Assembly: GCA_015228925.1 (NCBI GenBank)
Contig: JADGCQ010000015.1
Span: 1 to 48,547, forward strand
Source of the DNA: Magnetococcales bacterium
GTDB lineage: Bacteria; Pseudomonadota; Magnetococcia; Magnetococcales; UBA8363
Direction: 5' to 3'
Length of the DNA: 48,547 bases
Shown here: in pieces, positions 25,801 through 35,852 of the stretch
Position numbering within the stretch: position 1 is the stretch's first letter
Layout: the number at the start of each line of letters is the position of its first letter
Position numbers and translations under genes: made by a program
The notes under the pieces: model-generated
What the model was told of the DNA's origin: nothing
Database searches by the model: none
Seen by the model: the letters and a program-made list of their open reading frames with translations, nothing else

Positions 25801-26688
25801 GTCGTGGTAGGTTTCCGCCCAAGCGTGCAAAGTTTTATGCAGCGATGAATGGTCATGTCCGCCGACGGGCACTTCGTAGAGGATGGGCGTGACGCCCTTG
25901 GCTTCCCACTCGATGACCTTGCGGCGTTTTTGTTCCGGTTCGCAATCTCCCAATGCCCATGCCTGCGGCGTGACTTCGCCCAGCATCCGGTCGGCGGCCA
26001 GCGCGTCCATCATGTAGCGCAGCACCGGATCGTTGATACCATAACCCACGAAGCATACTACGTAATTGCGGAACAGTTCGCCCACGAAGCGGGCTGCCCA
26101 GCGTTCGGTGAGGTAAGCCAGACCGAAATCGCCGCTGGTGACAACCAAGCGGTTCAACGCGGTGTCGTCCGCCTTTTTAGGCAACAGTCCGTGCAGATAG
26201 ACCAGCCCGTTCCAGCGGCTGTTTTTCGGGATCGGCAACATCGGCGCGGCATACTCTTGGAACGCTTGGTCTGTGCGTTTGGCCGCCGTATGAAACACAC
26301 GGTCGAAGTTGGTGGTGACCAGCCGTAGCGTACCCTCACGGCTGTGCGCCAACCGCAGCAGTGCTGCATGCGTATCGGTGGCACCCTTGCGGCGCAACTT
26401 GGGGCTCAGTGCCTGCACCAGCGCACGGCGGACGGCAAGACGCTTCCCCGGCAGACGCCGCTCCAACAGGTCGAGCGTGGCTCCGAATTGATCTTGAGAA
26501 TAGGCAGCATCTTCTTCAGGGGTGCGGGTGGTGCCAACCCGACGGTAAATCGCATCCACCAACCCCTGGAACCCAGGCAAGCCAGCCGGAACAGAAATTC
26601 CTGCGCCACAGAAGAATACGACCCGCCCACTCTCATGCTCTCGCAAAAGCAACTCTGGAATATCTGGACCATGATTAAAGAACTTCAT
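22846..26688 (-). CDS. SIR2-domain antiphage-type protein, defence-associated sirtuin-like
   Basis: This 1280-residue protein has an N-terminal SIR2 domain: FFCGAGISVPAGLPGF (residues 25-40) binds NAD, TTNFDRVF (125-132) carries the conserved Asn and Asp, His166 in YLHGLLPKK is the probable catalytic His, and VGYGINDPVLRYMM (214-227) closes the fold. About 900 further residues are helical, Trp-rich and without a familiar enzyme motif, as in the long sirtuins DSR1/DSR2 and SIR2-DUF4020 proteins that deplete NAD+ when a phage is sensed. It is a single-gene unit with repeat arrays at both ends and no partner gene. Defence by NADase activity is inferred from family and context; the phage trigger is unknown. 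Confidence 0.85.
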   Translation of the reverse strand: MKFFNHGPDIPELLLREHESGRVVFFCGAGISVPAGLPGFQGLVDAIYRRVGTTRTPEEDAAYSQDQFGATLDLLERRLPGKRLAVRRALVQALSPKLRRKGATDTHAALLRLAHSREGTLRLVTTNFDRVFHTAAKRTDQAFQEYAAPMLPIPKNSRWNGLVYLHGLLPKKADDTALNRLVVTSGDFGLAYLTERWAARFVGELFRNYVVCFVGYGINDPVLRYMMDALAADRMLGEVTPQAWALGDCEPEQKRRKVIEWEAKGVTPILYEVPVGGHDHSSLHKTLHAWAETYHDGVLGKEHIVVSYALARPSASTQQDDFVGRMLWALSDKSGLPAQRFAYFNPVPSLDWLLDAFSDERYQHSDLARFGVTPRDAVDAKLRFSLIRRPAPYDRSSPMLLASGNITGSRWDKVMEHLARWLVRHLDDPRLVIWIAQRGGQLHDRWSWLIDDELNRFASLERDNKTVELDEIRSHAPKAIPSPLMRTLWGLLLSGRVRSPQGYDDLLLYRWRNRLTREGLTTTLRLELRELLTPKVLLKERSLWDREHNSKNQPMHINQLVNCELVLAADHVYSSLHDLADEYWKSAWKSALPQLLEDFQLLLRDALDLLRELGEADDRRDGSHWDLPSITPHRQNRGLSDWVILVELLRDAWLAVRSNDSVRATRIAQTWFDLPYPTFKRLALFAASQDDCIAPKQWVDWLRADGAWWLWFPETRREVFRLLVLKGCQLAGAIQECLESTILAGPPQEMFVDGLEPDSLKKTVDREVWLHLAKLEASPIALGKDAAVRLAALSKAYPQWQLADNERDEFSHWMSVTGEPGFDDLRVVENAPRKRSELVQWLTKPPPEGSPFYEDTWRDVCRTRFFHSLYALCDLSRDGVWPAGRWRTALMSWSQEGMVLQSWQYAAPLVQTMPDTVIQEIAHDVTSWIETVSKSINRHEEIMLDLCRRVLGLPFKAGSEMTRNDKTIDRPVSEAINHPVGHVMQAMINLWFKRNPNDNDHLPDDIKPFFTKLCDVQVDWFRHGRVLLGSQLIAIFRVDRPWAEQYLLPLFSWNNPREAKAVWEGFLWSPRLYQPLLIALKPQFLESANHYIDLVEHHQQFAAFLTYAALEPTEGYTEDEFRSAIGSLPQKGLEESAEALVQALAGAADQHEDYWRNRVLPFWQNVWPKSRDIATSRIAKSLIQLIIAARSKFPDALAAIEGWLQPIEDCHDVVCPLKESGLCIQFPADALRLLNVVIDEPRWVPEELGQCLDEIVQTMPQSAQDPRYLQLREYSRSRGI

Positions 26689-26712
26689 AATAACCTATAT
26701 CAATATTATTCA

Positions 26713-26790
26713 TGAAAGGGTCATGGGGTCAGAAAGGGTCATGGGGTCAAGAAAGGGTCATGGGGTCAGGTCTTGCATTGCGATATTTCC
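26713..26790. repeat. REP-like repeat array 4
   Basis: Three tandem copies of an 18-19 base unit, GAAAGGGTCATGGGGTCA, are followed by TGGGGTCAGGTCTTGCATTG and CGATATTTCC. Orientation is opposite to the arrays at 21-23 kb. It lies immediately upstream of the SIR2 start codon (26688), so it could influence that gene's promoter. Confidence 0.8.
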
Positions 26791-26903
26791 TTTTCAAAAT
26801 GCTTTACTGCCCGGCTGACCATAGCGTAATGGACGTCAAAAAAGTCGGCAATCAGACATGCATTTTTTGACCCCGGGCATGCATTTTTGGGTAGCAAAAA
26901 AAG

Positions 26904-27450
26904 TTACACTTTGTCCGAAAAAACACCGCCCAGTGACTGGGCATCCACAAATCGAAGGCTCCATTTTTCCAAGGAGGATGGCTCGGCTTCGGCGATCTTT
27001 TCGCTGGCCCATTCGGGGACAGCACCAAAGCGATGCTGTAATTGGCGAGTCAGGAGCGCGGCTTCTCCTTCCGGTCGTCCTTCCCATTTACCAGCACCAT
27101 AGGTGGAGAGTACAAAGCTTGCTTGGTCATGCAGTTCTTCCTGATAGTGTTCATATGCGTTCCATCTCTGGCAATTGCAGGACATCCGGCTTTTCTTTGG
27201 CCTTTTTCAGTCCACGAGCTGTAAAATCTAAACATAATCGCTGCCGTGCCCCAGATCAAAATAGAGAATGCTGATGATGATGACCTTGATGACACTGGCG
27301 TAAGGTTTGCCTTGGGTCATGTGTTCGGTGATGGTCTTGGCGGTGCTGAAAAGTAACCGCTGTAGATCATCCCCCTCCCGTTCATAGTGCAATTCATGAT
27401 AGCCTTTTTGCCATGAGAAACAAGTCGCAAGTCCGGGTTGAACACCTTCC
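26904..27450 (-). pseudogene. Decayed Rpn-family nuclease copy
   Basis: This is a broken relative of the gene at 18589-19521. The C-terminal part is preserved (HDQASFVLSTYGAGKWEG through FSDK). The core segment LQRLLFSTAKTITEHM to FDLGHGSDY is also present, but about 90 residues between them are deleted, with a shift of frame at the junction near 27228, and the first about 75 residues are gone. The upstream bases 27395-27450 match those upstream of the intact gene, so the ancestor was copied with its flank. It cannot make a working nuclease. Confidence 0.85.
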
Positions 27451-27485
27451 CGACGGCCATACACCATTCCCTCCATTGTGAGCGA

Positions 27486-30400
27486 TCACGGAGTCGGGTG
27501 AGAAAAATGGGATCCATGGGGTACTTCCAGGGTTTCCTCGACCAGCGTCACCGCCTCCTTAAACCGGTATTTGCTCACCAAGCGGGTCACCTCCTCCAGG
27601 CGTGGACGGAGCGTGTCGGGCCATGTGTCGGGAGACTGCGTGGCAAGAATTTCACGACATTTCCGAGGATTGCGTTCCCGGAGAGGGGGGAGAAGCGTCT
27701 GCAAATGAGCGATGATCTCCTGAGTGGAAACATGGCGTATTGGCGATAAGATCACATCCTGCTCCCGTTCTTGAAGAACGACCAGACTATCCAGTCCCTG
27801 AAGTAATTTTTCGTGTATGCGTTCCAGAACCTGCAACGCTTCCAAGGATGCGGTGATATCCCCCTGGGCCATATAGGCTTCCAATTCTTGGGCAGCTTCA
27901 GCCAGGTTGGAGGCACCAATGGTTCCCGCCAACCCTTTGATGGTATGGGCCAACCTTTGGGCCGAAATCAGGTTATCCTCTTGGATCTGGGTGGCTATCA
28001 GGGTCGGGAGTTTTTCCTGATCGATCCTGAATTTCTTCAGAATGTTGACAAGAACATGTGGTTTGTTTGCACACTGACGGAGACCTCGAATAAGATCCAA
28101 ATCGGCGATGCCATGGCCTTCGATCCATTCCGGCATAGGCACCGATGACACATCCCAGGTATCAGGGCCAGGCTCATGGGGGAACTCTTTCCCGTCAGTG
28201 GGGGCGGTCTCCTGTTCCGTGAGCCATAATGCCAAACGTTGGTGCAGTTGGTAGGGATCGATCGGTTTGGGAATATGGTCGTTCATCCCCGCCTCAAGAC
28301 ACCTTTCCCGGTCGCCCTGCATCACATTGGCGGTCATGGCAATAATGGGCAGATGACGTAACGCAGACTCTTTACGGATTTCGCGCGTGGCCGCATAGCC
28401 ATCCATCTCCGGCATTTGAACATCCATGAGAATGGCATGGAAAGATCCCGTTTTTGCCTTTTCTATCCCGATGCGACCATTCTCGGCCACGGTCACAGAG
28501 ATACCCATCATGGCCAATAGCTCGCTGGCGACCTGCTGGTTGACCGCATTATCTTCAACCAACAAGATGCGTGATCCGCGAAAGGCGGCAAGTTCGGTCA
28601 GTTTAGGGCGTTGGCGCGGTGAAGATTCCAACATCCCCTTCCAGGATGTGATCCCGAACATCTCTTGGACGGCATCCATGAGGGAGGAGTTGGTGACCGG
28701 TTTGGCCAGGTAAGCATCGAAACATCCCTTGGATTGCCCGTTTCGGGATGATTTTTCCCACTCTTCGGTGCCTATCAACATGATCTTGGGGGGGGCGACC
28801 GTGACCACCGATTGAATGCGCCCGCAGGTTTCACGAGTATCCATATCCGGCAAATTTTCTTCTATCAGCACCAGATCGAATCCAGATCCTTGCCGCAGCC
28901 GTCGTTCAAGACATTCGATAGCCTCTGCGCCGCTGGCGGCGGTCTCGGTGGCAAAGGTCAGTCCGGTTGCAATCTCCCAGAGGACATCCCGCGCCGACTC
29001 ATTGGCATCGACCACCAGCAACGACAGTCCGTGCAGGCTGGATTGAGCTTCGGCGTGATCATCTCCCTGAAGACCCAGGACGATCGAAAAGTGGAAAGTG
29101 CTGCCCTGTCCTGGTTGACTTTCGACCCAAATGTCGCCGCCCATGAGTTCAGAAAGCCTTTGACTGATGGCCAACCCAAGACCCGTGCCACCATGCATGC
29201 GTGTCATCGAGGTGTCTGCTTGGTTGAAGGATTGAAACAGCCGTTCTTGCTGCGATGCCGTCATGCCGATTCCGGTATCTCGGATGGAAAACCTGAATAT
29301 GGCCCGATCCGGGGTGGCATCCACTTTCCAAACACCGACGACGACTTCCCCCGTTTGGGTAAACTTGACGGCGTTATTGGCCAAGTTCACGAGAATTTGC
29401 CTAAGCCTGAGGGGATCACCGATCACCGCATTCGGAACATCAGGCTTGGCACCTACCAGGAGATTCAGCCCTTTCTCGCGAGCTTTGAACGAGATCATAT
29501 TGGTCACCTCATCCAACACATCGCGAAGTTGGAAGGGGATCCACTCCATTTCCAGTTTTCCCGCCTCGATCTTCGAAAAATCAAGAATATCGTTCAGAAC
29601 GCCGAGCAGATTATTGGCGGCACCATGAATTTTACTGACATAATCGCGCTGTTTTTGACTCAGTTCGGTTTGCAGTGCCAAGTGGGTCATGCCGATGATA
29701 GCATTCATCGGTGTTCTGATTTCATGGCTCATATTGGCCAAAAATTCTGATTTGGCACGAGTGGCATCCTCTGCCGTTTGCCGGGCCGCGACCAGAGAAA
29801 GTTCCGCTTCTTTCCGTTCGATGATAATTGCCAGGGTTCCGCCGACCGACAATAATAATTCTCGCTCTTCGTCTTGGCTGATGTGACCGGCGGGAACATA
29901 GAGCGTCAGCACGCCGGCTGTCGCTGTACCGATGCGGATGGGGACACAATAATGGCCATGGTCGGTGATACCATCAAAACGGATATCGTGTCGTGCGTCC
30001 AGGTGGTTGACGAACAGAAACTTGCCGGAGATGGCCGTTTGGCCACATAGGCAACGTCCGGGTGGCAGGGTATGACAAGATTCAAGCAGCGAAGGATGCA
30101 AGCCGAATTGGGCACGCATCTGCAACCCGGTACTATCCTTATCCTTTAAAAAGATGGCTCCCCTTTTCTGTAGTTGTATAAACGAGATTTCCAGAATATG
30201 TTCCAGGGCCACGTTGAGCAATTGGTCCATGGAATATTCCTGAATGGGAATAGCCAGAAGGCTTTTGAGCAGCGTTTGGCTCTCAAAGGAAAATGAAAGT
30301 TTTTTTTCGGCCTGCTTGAGCCGGGTGATGTCGGTCTGGATGCTGATGAATTCCAAGGGTTTTCCATGTTCATCCAGAAAAGGGACCAGGGTGGCACTGA

Positions 30401-30728
30401 CCCAATACATCGATCCATCTTTGGCGCGATTGCACACTTCTCCGCGCCAAGTTTCCCCCCGAAGCATGGTATCCCAAAGGTGTGAAGCATCGGGAACCGA
30501 ATGTAATCCAGACATGGCAAGGGTATAGTGTTGTCCACACAGTTCCTCGGCGGAATACCCGGAAATTTGGCAAAACAAGTCGTTGACGTAGTGGATGATT
30601 CCCTGAGGATCCATGGCACTGATGATGGCGTGCCGATCCAGGGCATATTTTTGGAAATTGAGTTCCCGCAGCAATTTTTCGCGCATGATGTCGGTCGATG
30701 ATACGGTCGAACCAAGGGTCTTGATCAT
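27486..30728 (-). CDS. Hybrid histidine kinase PAS-GAF-HisKA-HATPase-REC*-REC-HPt
   Basis: This 1080-residue soluble kinase has a PAS/PAC sensor (about 25-140), a GAF domain (150-305), HisKA with His335 in [13 protein letters not shown], and an ATPase domain ([16 protein letters not shown]). The first receiver (about 567-690) is degenerate: the acidic pair is DA (574-575) and the phosphoacceptor position is Glu623 in [10 protein letters not shown]. The second receiver (720-840) is normal, with Asp769 in [13 protein letters not shown]. HPt carries His928 in [11 protein letters not shown]. The last about 80 residues match the tail of the 806-residue kinase. It is last in the FIST operon, 47 bases after the HD-GYP gene, and may relay phosphate to it. 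No membrane segment is present. Confidence 0.92.
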   Translation of the reverse strand: MIKTLGSTVSSTDIMREKLLRELNFQKYALDRHAIISAMDPQGIIHYVNDLFCQISGYSAEELCGQHYTLAMSGLHSVPDASHLWDTMLRGETWRGEVCNRAKDGSMYWVSATLVPFLDEHGKPLEFISIQTDITRLKQAEKKLSFSFESQTLLKSLLAIPIQEYSMDQLLNVALEHILEISFIQLQKRGAIFLKDKDSTGLQMRAQFGLHPSLLESCHTLPPGRCLCGQTAISGKFLFVNHLDARHDIRFDGITDHGHYCVPIRIGTATAGVLTLYVPAGHISQDEERELLLSVGGTLAIIIERKEAELSLVAARQTAEDATRAKSEFLANMSHEIRTPMNAIIGMTHLALQTELSQKQRDYVSKIHGAANNLLGVLNDILDFSKIEAGKLEMEWIPFQLRDVLDEVTNMISFKAREKGLNLLVGAKPDVPNAVIGDPLRLRQILVNLANNAVKFTQTGEVVVGVWKVDATPDRAIFRFSIRDTGIGMTASQQERLFQSFNQADTSMTRMHGGTGLGLAISQRLSELMGGDIWVESQPGQGSTFHFSIVLGLQGDDHAEAQSSLHGLSLLVVDANESARDVLWEIATGLTFATETAASGAEAIECLERRLRQGSGFDLVLIEENLPDMDTRETCGRIQSVVTVAPPKIMLIGTEEWEKSSRNGQSKGCFDAYLAKPVTNSSLMDAVQEMFGITSWKGMLESSPRQRPKLTELAAFRGSRILLVEDNAVNQQVASELLAMMGISVTVAENGRIGIEKAKTGSFHAILMDVQMPEMDGYAATREIRKESALRHLPIIAMTANVMQGDRERCLEAGMNDHIPKPIDPYQLHQRLALWLTEQETAPTDGKEFPHEPGPDTWDVSSVPMPEWIEGHGIADLDLIRGLRQCANKPHVLVNILKKFRIDQEKLPTLIATQIQEDNLISAQRLAHTIKGLAGTIGASNLAEAAQELEAYMAQGDITASLEALQVLERIHEKLLQGLDSLVVLQEREQDVILSPIRHVSTQEIIAHLQTLLPPLRERNPRKCREILATQSPDTWPDTLRPRLEEVTRLVSKYRFKEAVTLVEETLEVPHGSHFSHPTP

Positions 30729-30775
30729 TTTGGGATACCGTATATTACGTAAGCCTTGCCTGTAAAAACATGTTG

Positions 30776-31873
30776 TTAGCGAACATCCAAGTTTTCTTCA
30801 GACTCGGGCGTTTCAGCCCACTTGTCCCGAATTTCCAGGATACTCTCCATAAGATTGATAAACACGGGTATGAGAACGGGATCAAAATGTTTGCCAGCTT
30901 CCGTTTTGAGCAATTCCACGGTACGTTCCACACTCCACGCCTGTTTGTAGGGGCGGTTGCTGGTCAGGGCGTCGAAAACGTCCGCAATGGCGACAATACG
31001 TCCTACCCGTGGAATCTCCTCACCCCGCAGGCGGTTGGGATAGCCGGTCCCATCCCATTTTTCATGATGCGTCATGGCCACGGTCCGTGCGTTCTGCAAC
31101 AGGGGGGTATCGTGCCAGCCGATGATACCACCGCCGATTTCTGGGTGACGGCGCATGATGGTCCACTCTTCTTCGTTTAACTGCATGGGCTTGAGGAGGA
31201 TCCGATCTGGAATCCCAATTTTGCCGATGTCATGCATGGGGGCGGCCTGGAGCAACAATTCGGCCTCTTCTTGTCCCATGCCAGCCGCCTGTGCCAGTAG
31301 GCGGGCGTAGTGGCTCATGCGAATGACATGCAGGCCGGTTTCATTATCCTTGAATTCCGCTGCTCGGCCTAAGCGGCGGATAATCTGTAGCCGGGTCCGT
31401 TCCAGTTCATCGTTTTTTTCCTGTAATTGGAGTGTCCGTTCCTGAACCTTTTGTTCCAAGATTTGGTTTTGAGTCGCCAGTTGTTTGCGGGCGTGTACCA
31501 ATTGTAGATGTGTGTTCACCCGCATCAGCACCACCGGAGGGCTGAATGGCTTGGTGATGTAGTCTACGGCGCCCACGGCAAACCCTCGGGTTTCGTCATC
31601 GGTCTCCTGTTTGGCGGTGATAAAAATCACGGGAATGTCGCGGGTTTCTGGAGATCGTTTGAGTTGTTCACACACCGCATAACCGTCGATGCCCGGCATC
31701 ATGATATCCAACAGGATCAGATCAGGATTGGTGTGGGTGACATCTTCCAAAAAGCTTTCACCATCCAATGCCACACTGACATCGTACTCTTCTCCCAACA
31801 ATTCCATGAGTACGTCTATGTTGGTATCCGTATCATCGACGATAAAAATTCGGAATCGTCCGTTATGGCTCAT
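30776..31873 (-). CDS. Response regulator with HD-GYP domain (c-di-GMP phosphodiesterase)
   Basis: This 365-residue RpfG-like protein should hydrolyse cyclic di-GMP. Start ATG 31873 lies two bases after the previous stop. The receiver (about 8-125) has the pair DD in IFIVDDTD, Asp56 in [10 protein letters not shown] and Lys in YITKPFS. A coiled-coil linker follows. The HD-GYP domain shows [13 protein letters not shown] (the HD pair), [14 protein letters not shown] (GYP), and [15 protein letters not shown]. All expected metal ligands appear to be present, so it should be active. It is third in an operon with FIST, kinase and hybrid kinase genes, which suggests that kinase activity sets c-di-GMP level. 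Confidence 0.94.
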   Translation of the reverse strand: MSHNGRFRIFIVDDTDTNIDVLMELLGEEYDVSVALDGESFLEDVTHTNPDLILLDIMMPGIDGYAVCEQLKRSPETRDIPVIFITAKQETDDETRGFAVGAVDYITKPFSPPVVLMRVNTHLQLVHARKQLATQNQILEQKVQERTLQLQEKNDELERTRLQIIRRLGRAAEFKDNETGLHVIRMSHYARLLAQAAGMGQEEAELLLQAAPMHDIGKIGIPDRILLKPMQLNEEEWTIMRRHPEIGGGIIGWHDTPLLQNARTVAMTHHEKWDGTGYPNRLRGEEIPRVGRIVAIADVFDALTSNRPYKQAWSVERTVELLKTEAGKHFDPVLIPVFINLMESILEIRDKWAETPESEENLDVR

Positions 31874-31875
31874 GG

Positions 31876-34296
31876 TCAGGTTTCTTTCAGTCGTGTGAGT
31901 TCGATCCGTATTGCCTCCAGGACCACCATAGCGTCCTTGAGACGATATTTGTGGATCAGGGTCTTCAGATTGTCGAAGGGTGTCCGTATTTCGAGTGGCA
32001 AGGTGAGCTGGGTCAGTTGTTCCAAAATGGCCAAACTTTGGCGTGGCTGCCGTTCCAGGAGCGGTGCCTGAAGTTGCTCGAATTGGGAGATCAGATCTTC
32101 CAGATTGAGTATTTCGCCTGTAGGGGGCGTCGCAAGCTCTGCTCTGAACTGGGGTAGAGGCGCAGTCGGTGTGTTGACCTGATCGGACAGCGGATCCAGG
32201 GAAGATGGCAAGATGGTATGGTGGCTGTTTTCGTGATCTATGGTTTCTTCCATCTTTGGGTCGGGTCGTTCCGAAGACTGGGAGCCGAGGGTGCCGACAG
32301 GGATGGATCCATGGAGGGGGCATGGTTCCGGTGCGATTGTCGCGGCACGTTGGTGGTCGCAGGCCAGGGGGATGGTAAAACGGAACAAGCTGCCCACATC
32401 GGGGGTACTCTGGACGGTGATATCGCCACCCATGAGATTGACCAACCTTTTGCTGATGGCCAATCCCAGGCCGGTACCCCCAAAACGGCGTGTGGTGGAG
32501 GTATCGGCCTGGGTAAAGGCGGAGAACAGACTGGCGATTTGCGTTGGCGTTATGCCGATCCCGGTATCGGTGACGGAAAAGGTAAGCCGTATCGGGTCTG
32601 AGGTCATTTTGGACTCCTCTTTTTCGACCCGGAGGATCACTTTGCCGACTTCTGTGAATTTGACCGCATTACCGACCAAATTGAGAAGTACCTGATTGAG
32701 TCGTAGCGGATCGCCTTTCAGATGGGATGGAACCTCAGGATCTTTGATGATGACCAGTTCCAGTTGTTTTTCGTGTGCCCGAATCGATATCATGGCCGAG
32801 AGGGTGTGTAAAACCGCATCCAGGTCAAATGGAATCACCTCCATATCCAACCGTCCCGCCTCAATTTTGGAAAAATCAAGGATGTCGTTGACGATTCGCA
32901 GGAGAGATTGGCTGGAAGCGTGAATTTTGGCCAGGCAATCCATTTGCCGTGGGGATTCCGCTTTGGCCAGGGCCAAGTGACTCAACCCGATGATGGCGTT
33001 CATGGGGGTACGGATTTCGTGACTCATGTTGGCCAGGAAATCGCTTTTTGCCTGGTTGGCGGCTTCCGCCTGTTCCATGGCGGACTTTAATTCTTGTTCC
33101 ACACGTTTGCGCTCACTCACGTCGATATGGATACCTGTCATGCGGATAGGGTGACCTTCGGCATCACGTTCGGTCACTTTTCCGGTCGAGAAAATCCATT
33201 TCCACAGTTCCTGCCGGTGACGCATACGGAATTCCACCTGGTAGGTCGGAGTTTCGCCACGCATATGGATTTCGAGCCGTTTTTGCACCAATGCGACATC
33301 CTCAGGGTGGATCAACCCCAGCCATTCTTGCCCGTTTTCTTTGATTTCTCCCTTTTGGTAGCCCAACATATGCAGCCAATGTTCGCTGAAGTAGGCTTGG
33401 TCTGTCTGCGGGTTCCAATCCCACAACCCGGTATTGGAGGCATCCAGGGCGATTTGCAGCCTTTGTTCGCTCTCCCGCAGGGCATTTTCCATGACTCTCT
33501 GGGTGGTGATATCGGTGCGGATCGCAACAAATTGGAATGGTTGGCCATTGTCGCCAATGAATGGGACGATGGTTGCGGCAACCCAATAGAGGTTGCCGTT
33601 TTTTTTGCGGTTGCAGATTTCCCCGTGCCATACCTGACCTTGGGTAATCGTCTCCCACATGGTGCGGAAAAACTTTTTATCGTGCCAGCCGGAGTTGACA
33701 ATCTGGTGATCCTTTCCCAGGAGTTCTTCCCGTTGGTATCCGCTGACTAGGCAAAAATGGTCGTTGGCATAGGTAATTCGCCCCTGGGTGTCGGCAATGC
33801 TGACGATGGCATGTTGGTCCAGGGCGAATTTTTGCCGTTCCAAGTCGGCGAGGACGGTACTTAAGTTACGATGGATCGTTTCGTTTTCGTGTACCAGATC
33901 GATCAAGACACCGGTGAGTTGCTCCAGGCTTTCGACACCTTCACCCAGTGGTGGTCGGCCTGTGGAGGTCAGAAGATCATTGGATGTCTGGCGCAGGGCA
34001 TGAATGGCAATGGCCTGACGGTCGGCTTCTGCTCGCAGGCGACGATTGGCACTATCAAGTTCAGCGGAACTGATTTGTAGACTGCGGTTACGCAATTGCA
34101 GATCCCGTTCGCTTTGTTCGTAGGTCGCCTCCACGCGGTCGAAAAAGTCTTCCAGCCCCTCAGCCAGGGCAGAAACAGCCTTATCGCACGCCGTTCGTCG
34201 GATGATATCTCGCAGACCGATCATGGCCTGTTCAAACTCCCCAGGTTCCACAAACCCAAAGGCACGTCTGACTTGTCGTTTCAGCAGTCGGTTCAT
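31876..34296 (-). CDS. Sensor histidine kinase with two PAS domains
   Basis: ATG 34296 overlaps the FIST stop (ATGA), giving 806 residues. A coiled coil (about 45-110) is followed by PAS/PAC domains at about 150-275 and 280-405, then HisKA with His426 in [14 protein letters not shown], and an ATPase domain ([16 protein letters not shown]). Unlike the other two hybrid-type kinases here it has no receiver and no HPt; instead a linker of about 80 residues leads to a tail (about 720-806) that resembles the end of the 1080-residue kinase. There are no membrane helices. Its likely partners are the FIST protein as sensor upstream and the HD-GYP regulator downstream. Confidence 0.92.
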   Translation of the reverse strand: MNRLLKRQVRRAFGFVEPGEFEQAMIGLRDIIRRTACDKAVSALAEGLEDFFDRVEATYEQSERDLQLRNRSLQISSAELDSANRRLRAEADRQAIAIHALRQTSNDLLTSTGRPPLGEGVESLEQLTGVLIDLVHENETIHRNLSTVLADLERQKFALDQHAIVSIADTQGRITYANDHFCLVSGYQREELLGKDHQIVNSGWHDKKFFRTMWETITQGQVWHGEICNRKKNGNLYWVAATIVPFIGDNGQPFQFVAIRTDITTQRVMENALRESEQRLQIALDASNTGLWDWNPQTDQAYFSEHWLHMLGYQKGEIKENGQEWLGLIHPEDVALVQKRLEIHMRGETPTYQVEFRMRHRQELWKWIFSTGKVTERDAEGHPIRMTGIHIDVSERKRVEQELKSAMEQAEAANQAKSDFLANMSHEIRTPMNAIIGLSHLALAKAESPRQMDCLAKIHASSQSLLRIVNDILDFSKIEAGRLDMEVIPFDLDAVLHTLSAMISIRAHEKQLELVIIKDPEVPSHLKGDPLRLNQVLLNLVGNAVKFTEVGKVILRVEKEESKMTSDPIRLTFSVTDTGIGITPTQIASLFSAFTQADTSTTRRFGGTGLGLAISKRLVNLMGGDITVQSTPDVGSLFRFTIPLACDHQRAATIAPEPCPLHGSIPVGTLGSQSSERPDPKMEETIDHENSHHTILPSSLDPLSDQVNTPTAPLPQFRAELATPPTGEILNLEDLISQFEQLQAPLLERQPRQSLAILEQLTQLTLPLEIRTPFDNLKTLIHKYRLKDAMVVLEAIRIELTRLKET

Positions 34297-35444
34297 GGAA
34301 CAGATTTCTCGCCGATCCAGAGGATCGTCATGGTTTGGTTGTGCAGCTTGCATTCTCCGCTCGATGCTTGAGGGCTGATTTCTCCGTAGGAGTAGAAACC
34401 GGTCACCATGTTTTCTTTTCCCAATACGTCCAAAACGGCGTCTACCTCCTCATCAATGTTGTCGCCCATGACCAGTTTACGGCCTACACAGCTCACCAGG
34501 ATCGACAGACCTGTTTGTTCTCTTGTGATCCGTTCCAGTACGGCATGGGCGGCGGCCTCGGCCCCATCCACCAAACCGTCAATATTGGCGTGCATCAGAC
34601 GGAGATAGCCGTCGGGATTGATATCTCCCGCCAGGGTGAGACTGCCAACCTGGTCGTCAATACCCAGGATGGTACGGATCAATCCGGCATTGGATTGGTC
34701 GGAGTTGAGCATTTCGAACGGAAATAACAGACCAGAGGCAGGCAAATCTTTGGAATAGTCTCCCAGATAATTGCGGTAGATGGCGAGAGCTGGTCCGCCA
34801 TCCAATTCAAAGAGGATATTTCCCTGGCAGCGGGTCACCTTGCGGGCCGGTCCGAAAGGGATCCAACCGCCGAAGGAACCATAGCCGATATCGACGCCAT
34901 TGCCGTATAGTCCAAAAGCGACCAGCCCTCTGGGCAACACCCCTCCTGGAGTGACCGTCACGGTCTCCACGAAGGCACCGCTATCTCCAGCCAGCCCCCC
35001 GGAGATGGGAATATCTGCCCCAAGTTTTTCGACCATCCCGGCAATGATCTCAGAACCATTGATTTGAATGCCGGGACCGAAAACACAGACCCCCTTGAGA
35101 TCTTCTCCCTGAAGGATATGGCCGATCGCTCTACCCGCTTCCCGGCTCTCCTCCAAGTTTTGCACCTCGGTGCTGGCGACCCGGACGGTGATTTGTTCAA
35201 AGTGCAATCCGGTCAGTACCAGGGTATCGTCACTCACGCCGTCATTGGTAATTTCGCCGGCGGTGGAGCATCCCGCCAGCCATACTCCGGGAAGTTGATG
35301 GACCAGTTGTCGATAGATTTCCCCGTCGGCGAGCATGGATTTGGAGCCAAACACCAGGATAAGCTGGGGTTGGAGTTGAATCAACTTTGAGAGGTCTAAG
35401 GTTTTGTTGTCTTTTTTGGAAATTTTGATTTGATGAAGTTTCAT
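34293..35444 (-). CDS. FIST-domain sensor protein
   Basis: This 383-residue cytoplasmic protein has FIST_N (about 25-225) and FIST_C (230-365) domains. Recognisable pieces are [33 protein letters not shown] and FYSYGEI. FIST proteins are signal-input modules; a subgroup (NosP) binds haem and senses nitric oxide, and is typically encoded beside a histidine kinase that controls c-di-GMP. I start it at ATG 35444 because GGAGG lies nine bases upstream; a GTG six codons earlier overlaps that site. It is the first gene of the operon. Haem binding is inferred from context only; an amino-acid ligand is the other possibility. Confidence 0.9.
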   Translation of the reverse strand: MKLHQIKISKKDNKTLDLSKLIQLQPQLILVFGSKSMLADGEIYRQLVHQLPGVWLAGCSTAGEITNDGVSDDTLVLTGLHFEQITVRVASTEVQNLEESREAGRAIGHILQGEDLKGVCVFGPGIQINGSEIIAGMVEKLGADIPISGGLAGDSGAFVETVTVTPGGVLPRGLVAFGLYGNGVDIGYGSFGGWIPFGPARKVTRCQGNILFELDGGPALAIYRNYLGDYSKDLPASGLLFPFEMLNSDQSNAGLIRTILGIDDQVGSLTLAGDINPDGYLRLMHANIDGLVDGAEAAAHAVLERITREQTGLSILVSCVGRKLVMGDNIDEEVDAVLDVLGKENMVTGFYSYGEISPQASSGECKLHNQTMTILWIGEKSVP

Positions 35445-35621
35445 TGTGATGGAATCCTCCACCTGTCAACGGGAATTGCGCATCGGAGATGAGAGGCACC
35501 CGCCCCTGGGCAATGACAGGGAATAAAATGATGGTCGAGAGAGATAAGTATAAATCAACATTCGTTTATTGTCAATCCGCGACTCCCATCCATCGGTTTT
35601 GACGCCGGGATGCCAACTGCC

Positions 35622-35815
35622 AAGAATGGGGTCATCAAGAATGGGGTCACAAGAATGGGGTCAGGTCTTGGGGGTCACAAGAATGGGGTCAGGTCACAAG
35701 AATGGGGTCAGGTCTTGCATTGCGACATTTCCCGCACACAAGAATGGGGTCAGGTCTTGCATTGCGACATTTCCCGGGAATTCCCGCAAGAATGGGGTCA
35801 GGTCTTGCGACCGGT
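35622..35815. repeat. REP-like repeat array 5
   Basis: About eight copies of CAAGAATGGGGTCA, several extended to TGGGGTCAGGTCTTGCATTG and CGACATTTCCCG. Spacing is irregular. It lies between the FIST operon and the next Rpn-like gene. A frame open through it on the plus strand is only repeat-coded and has no domain. Confidence 0.85.
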
Positions 35816-35852
35816 TACCGCAAGAACTCTCCGAAAAATCTCCCTGGTCGCA

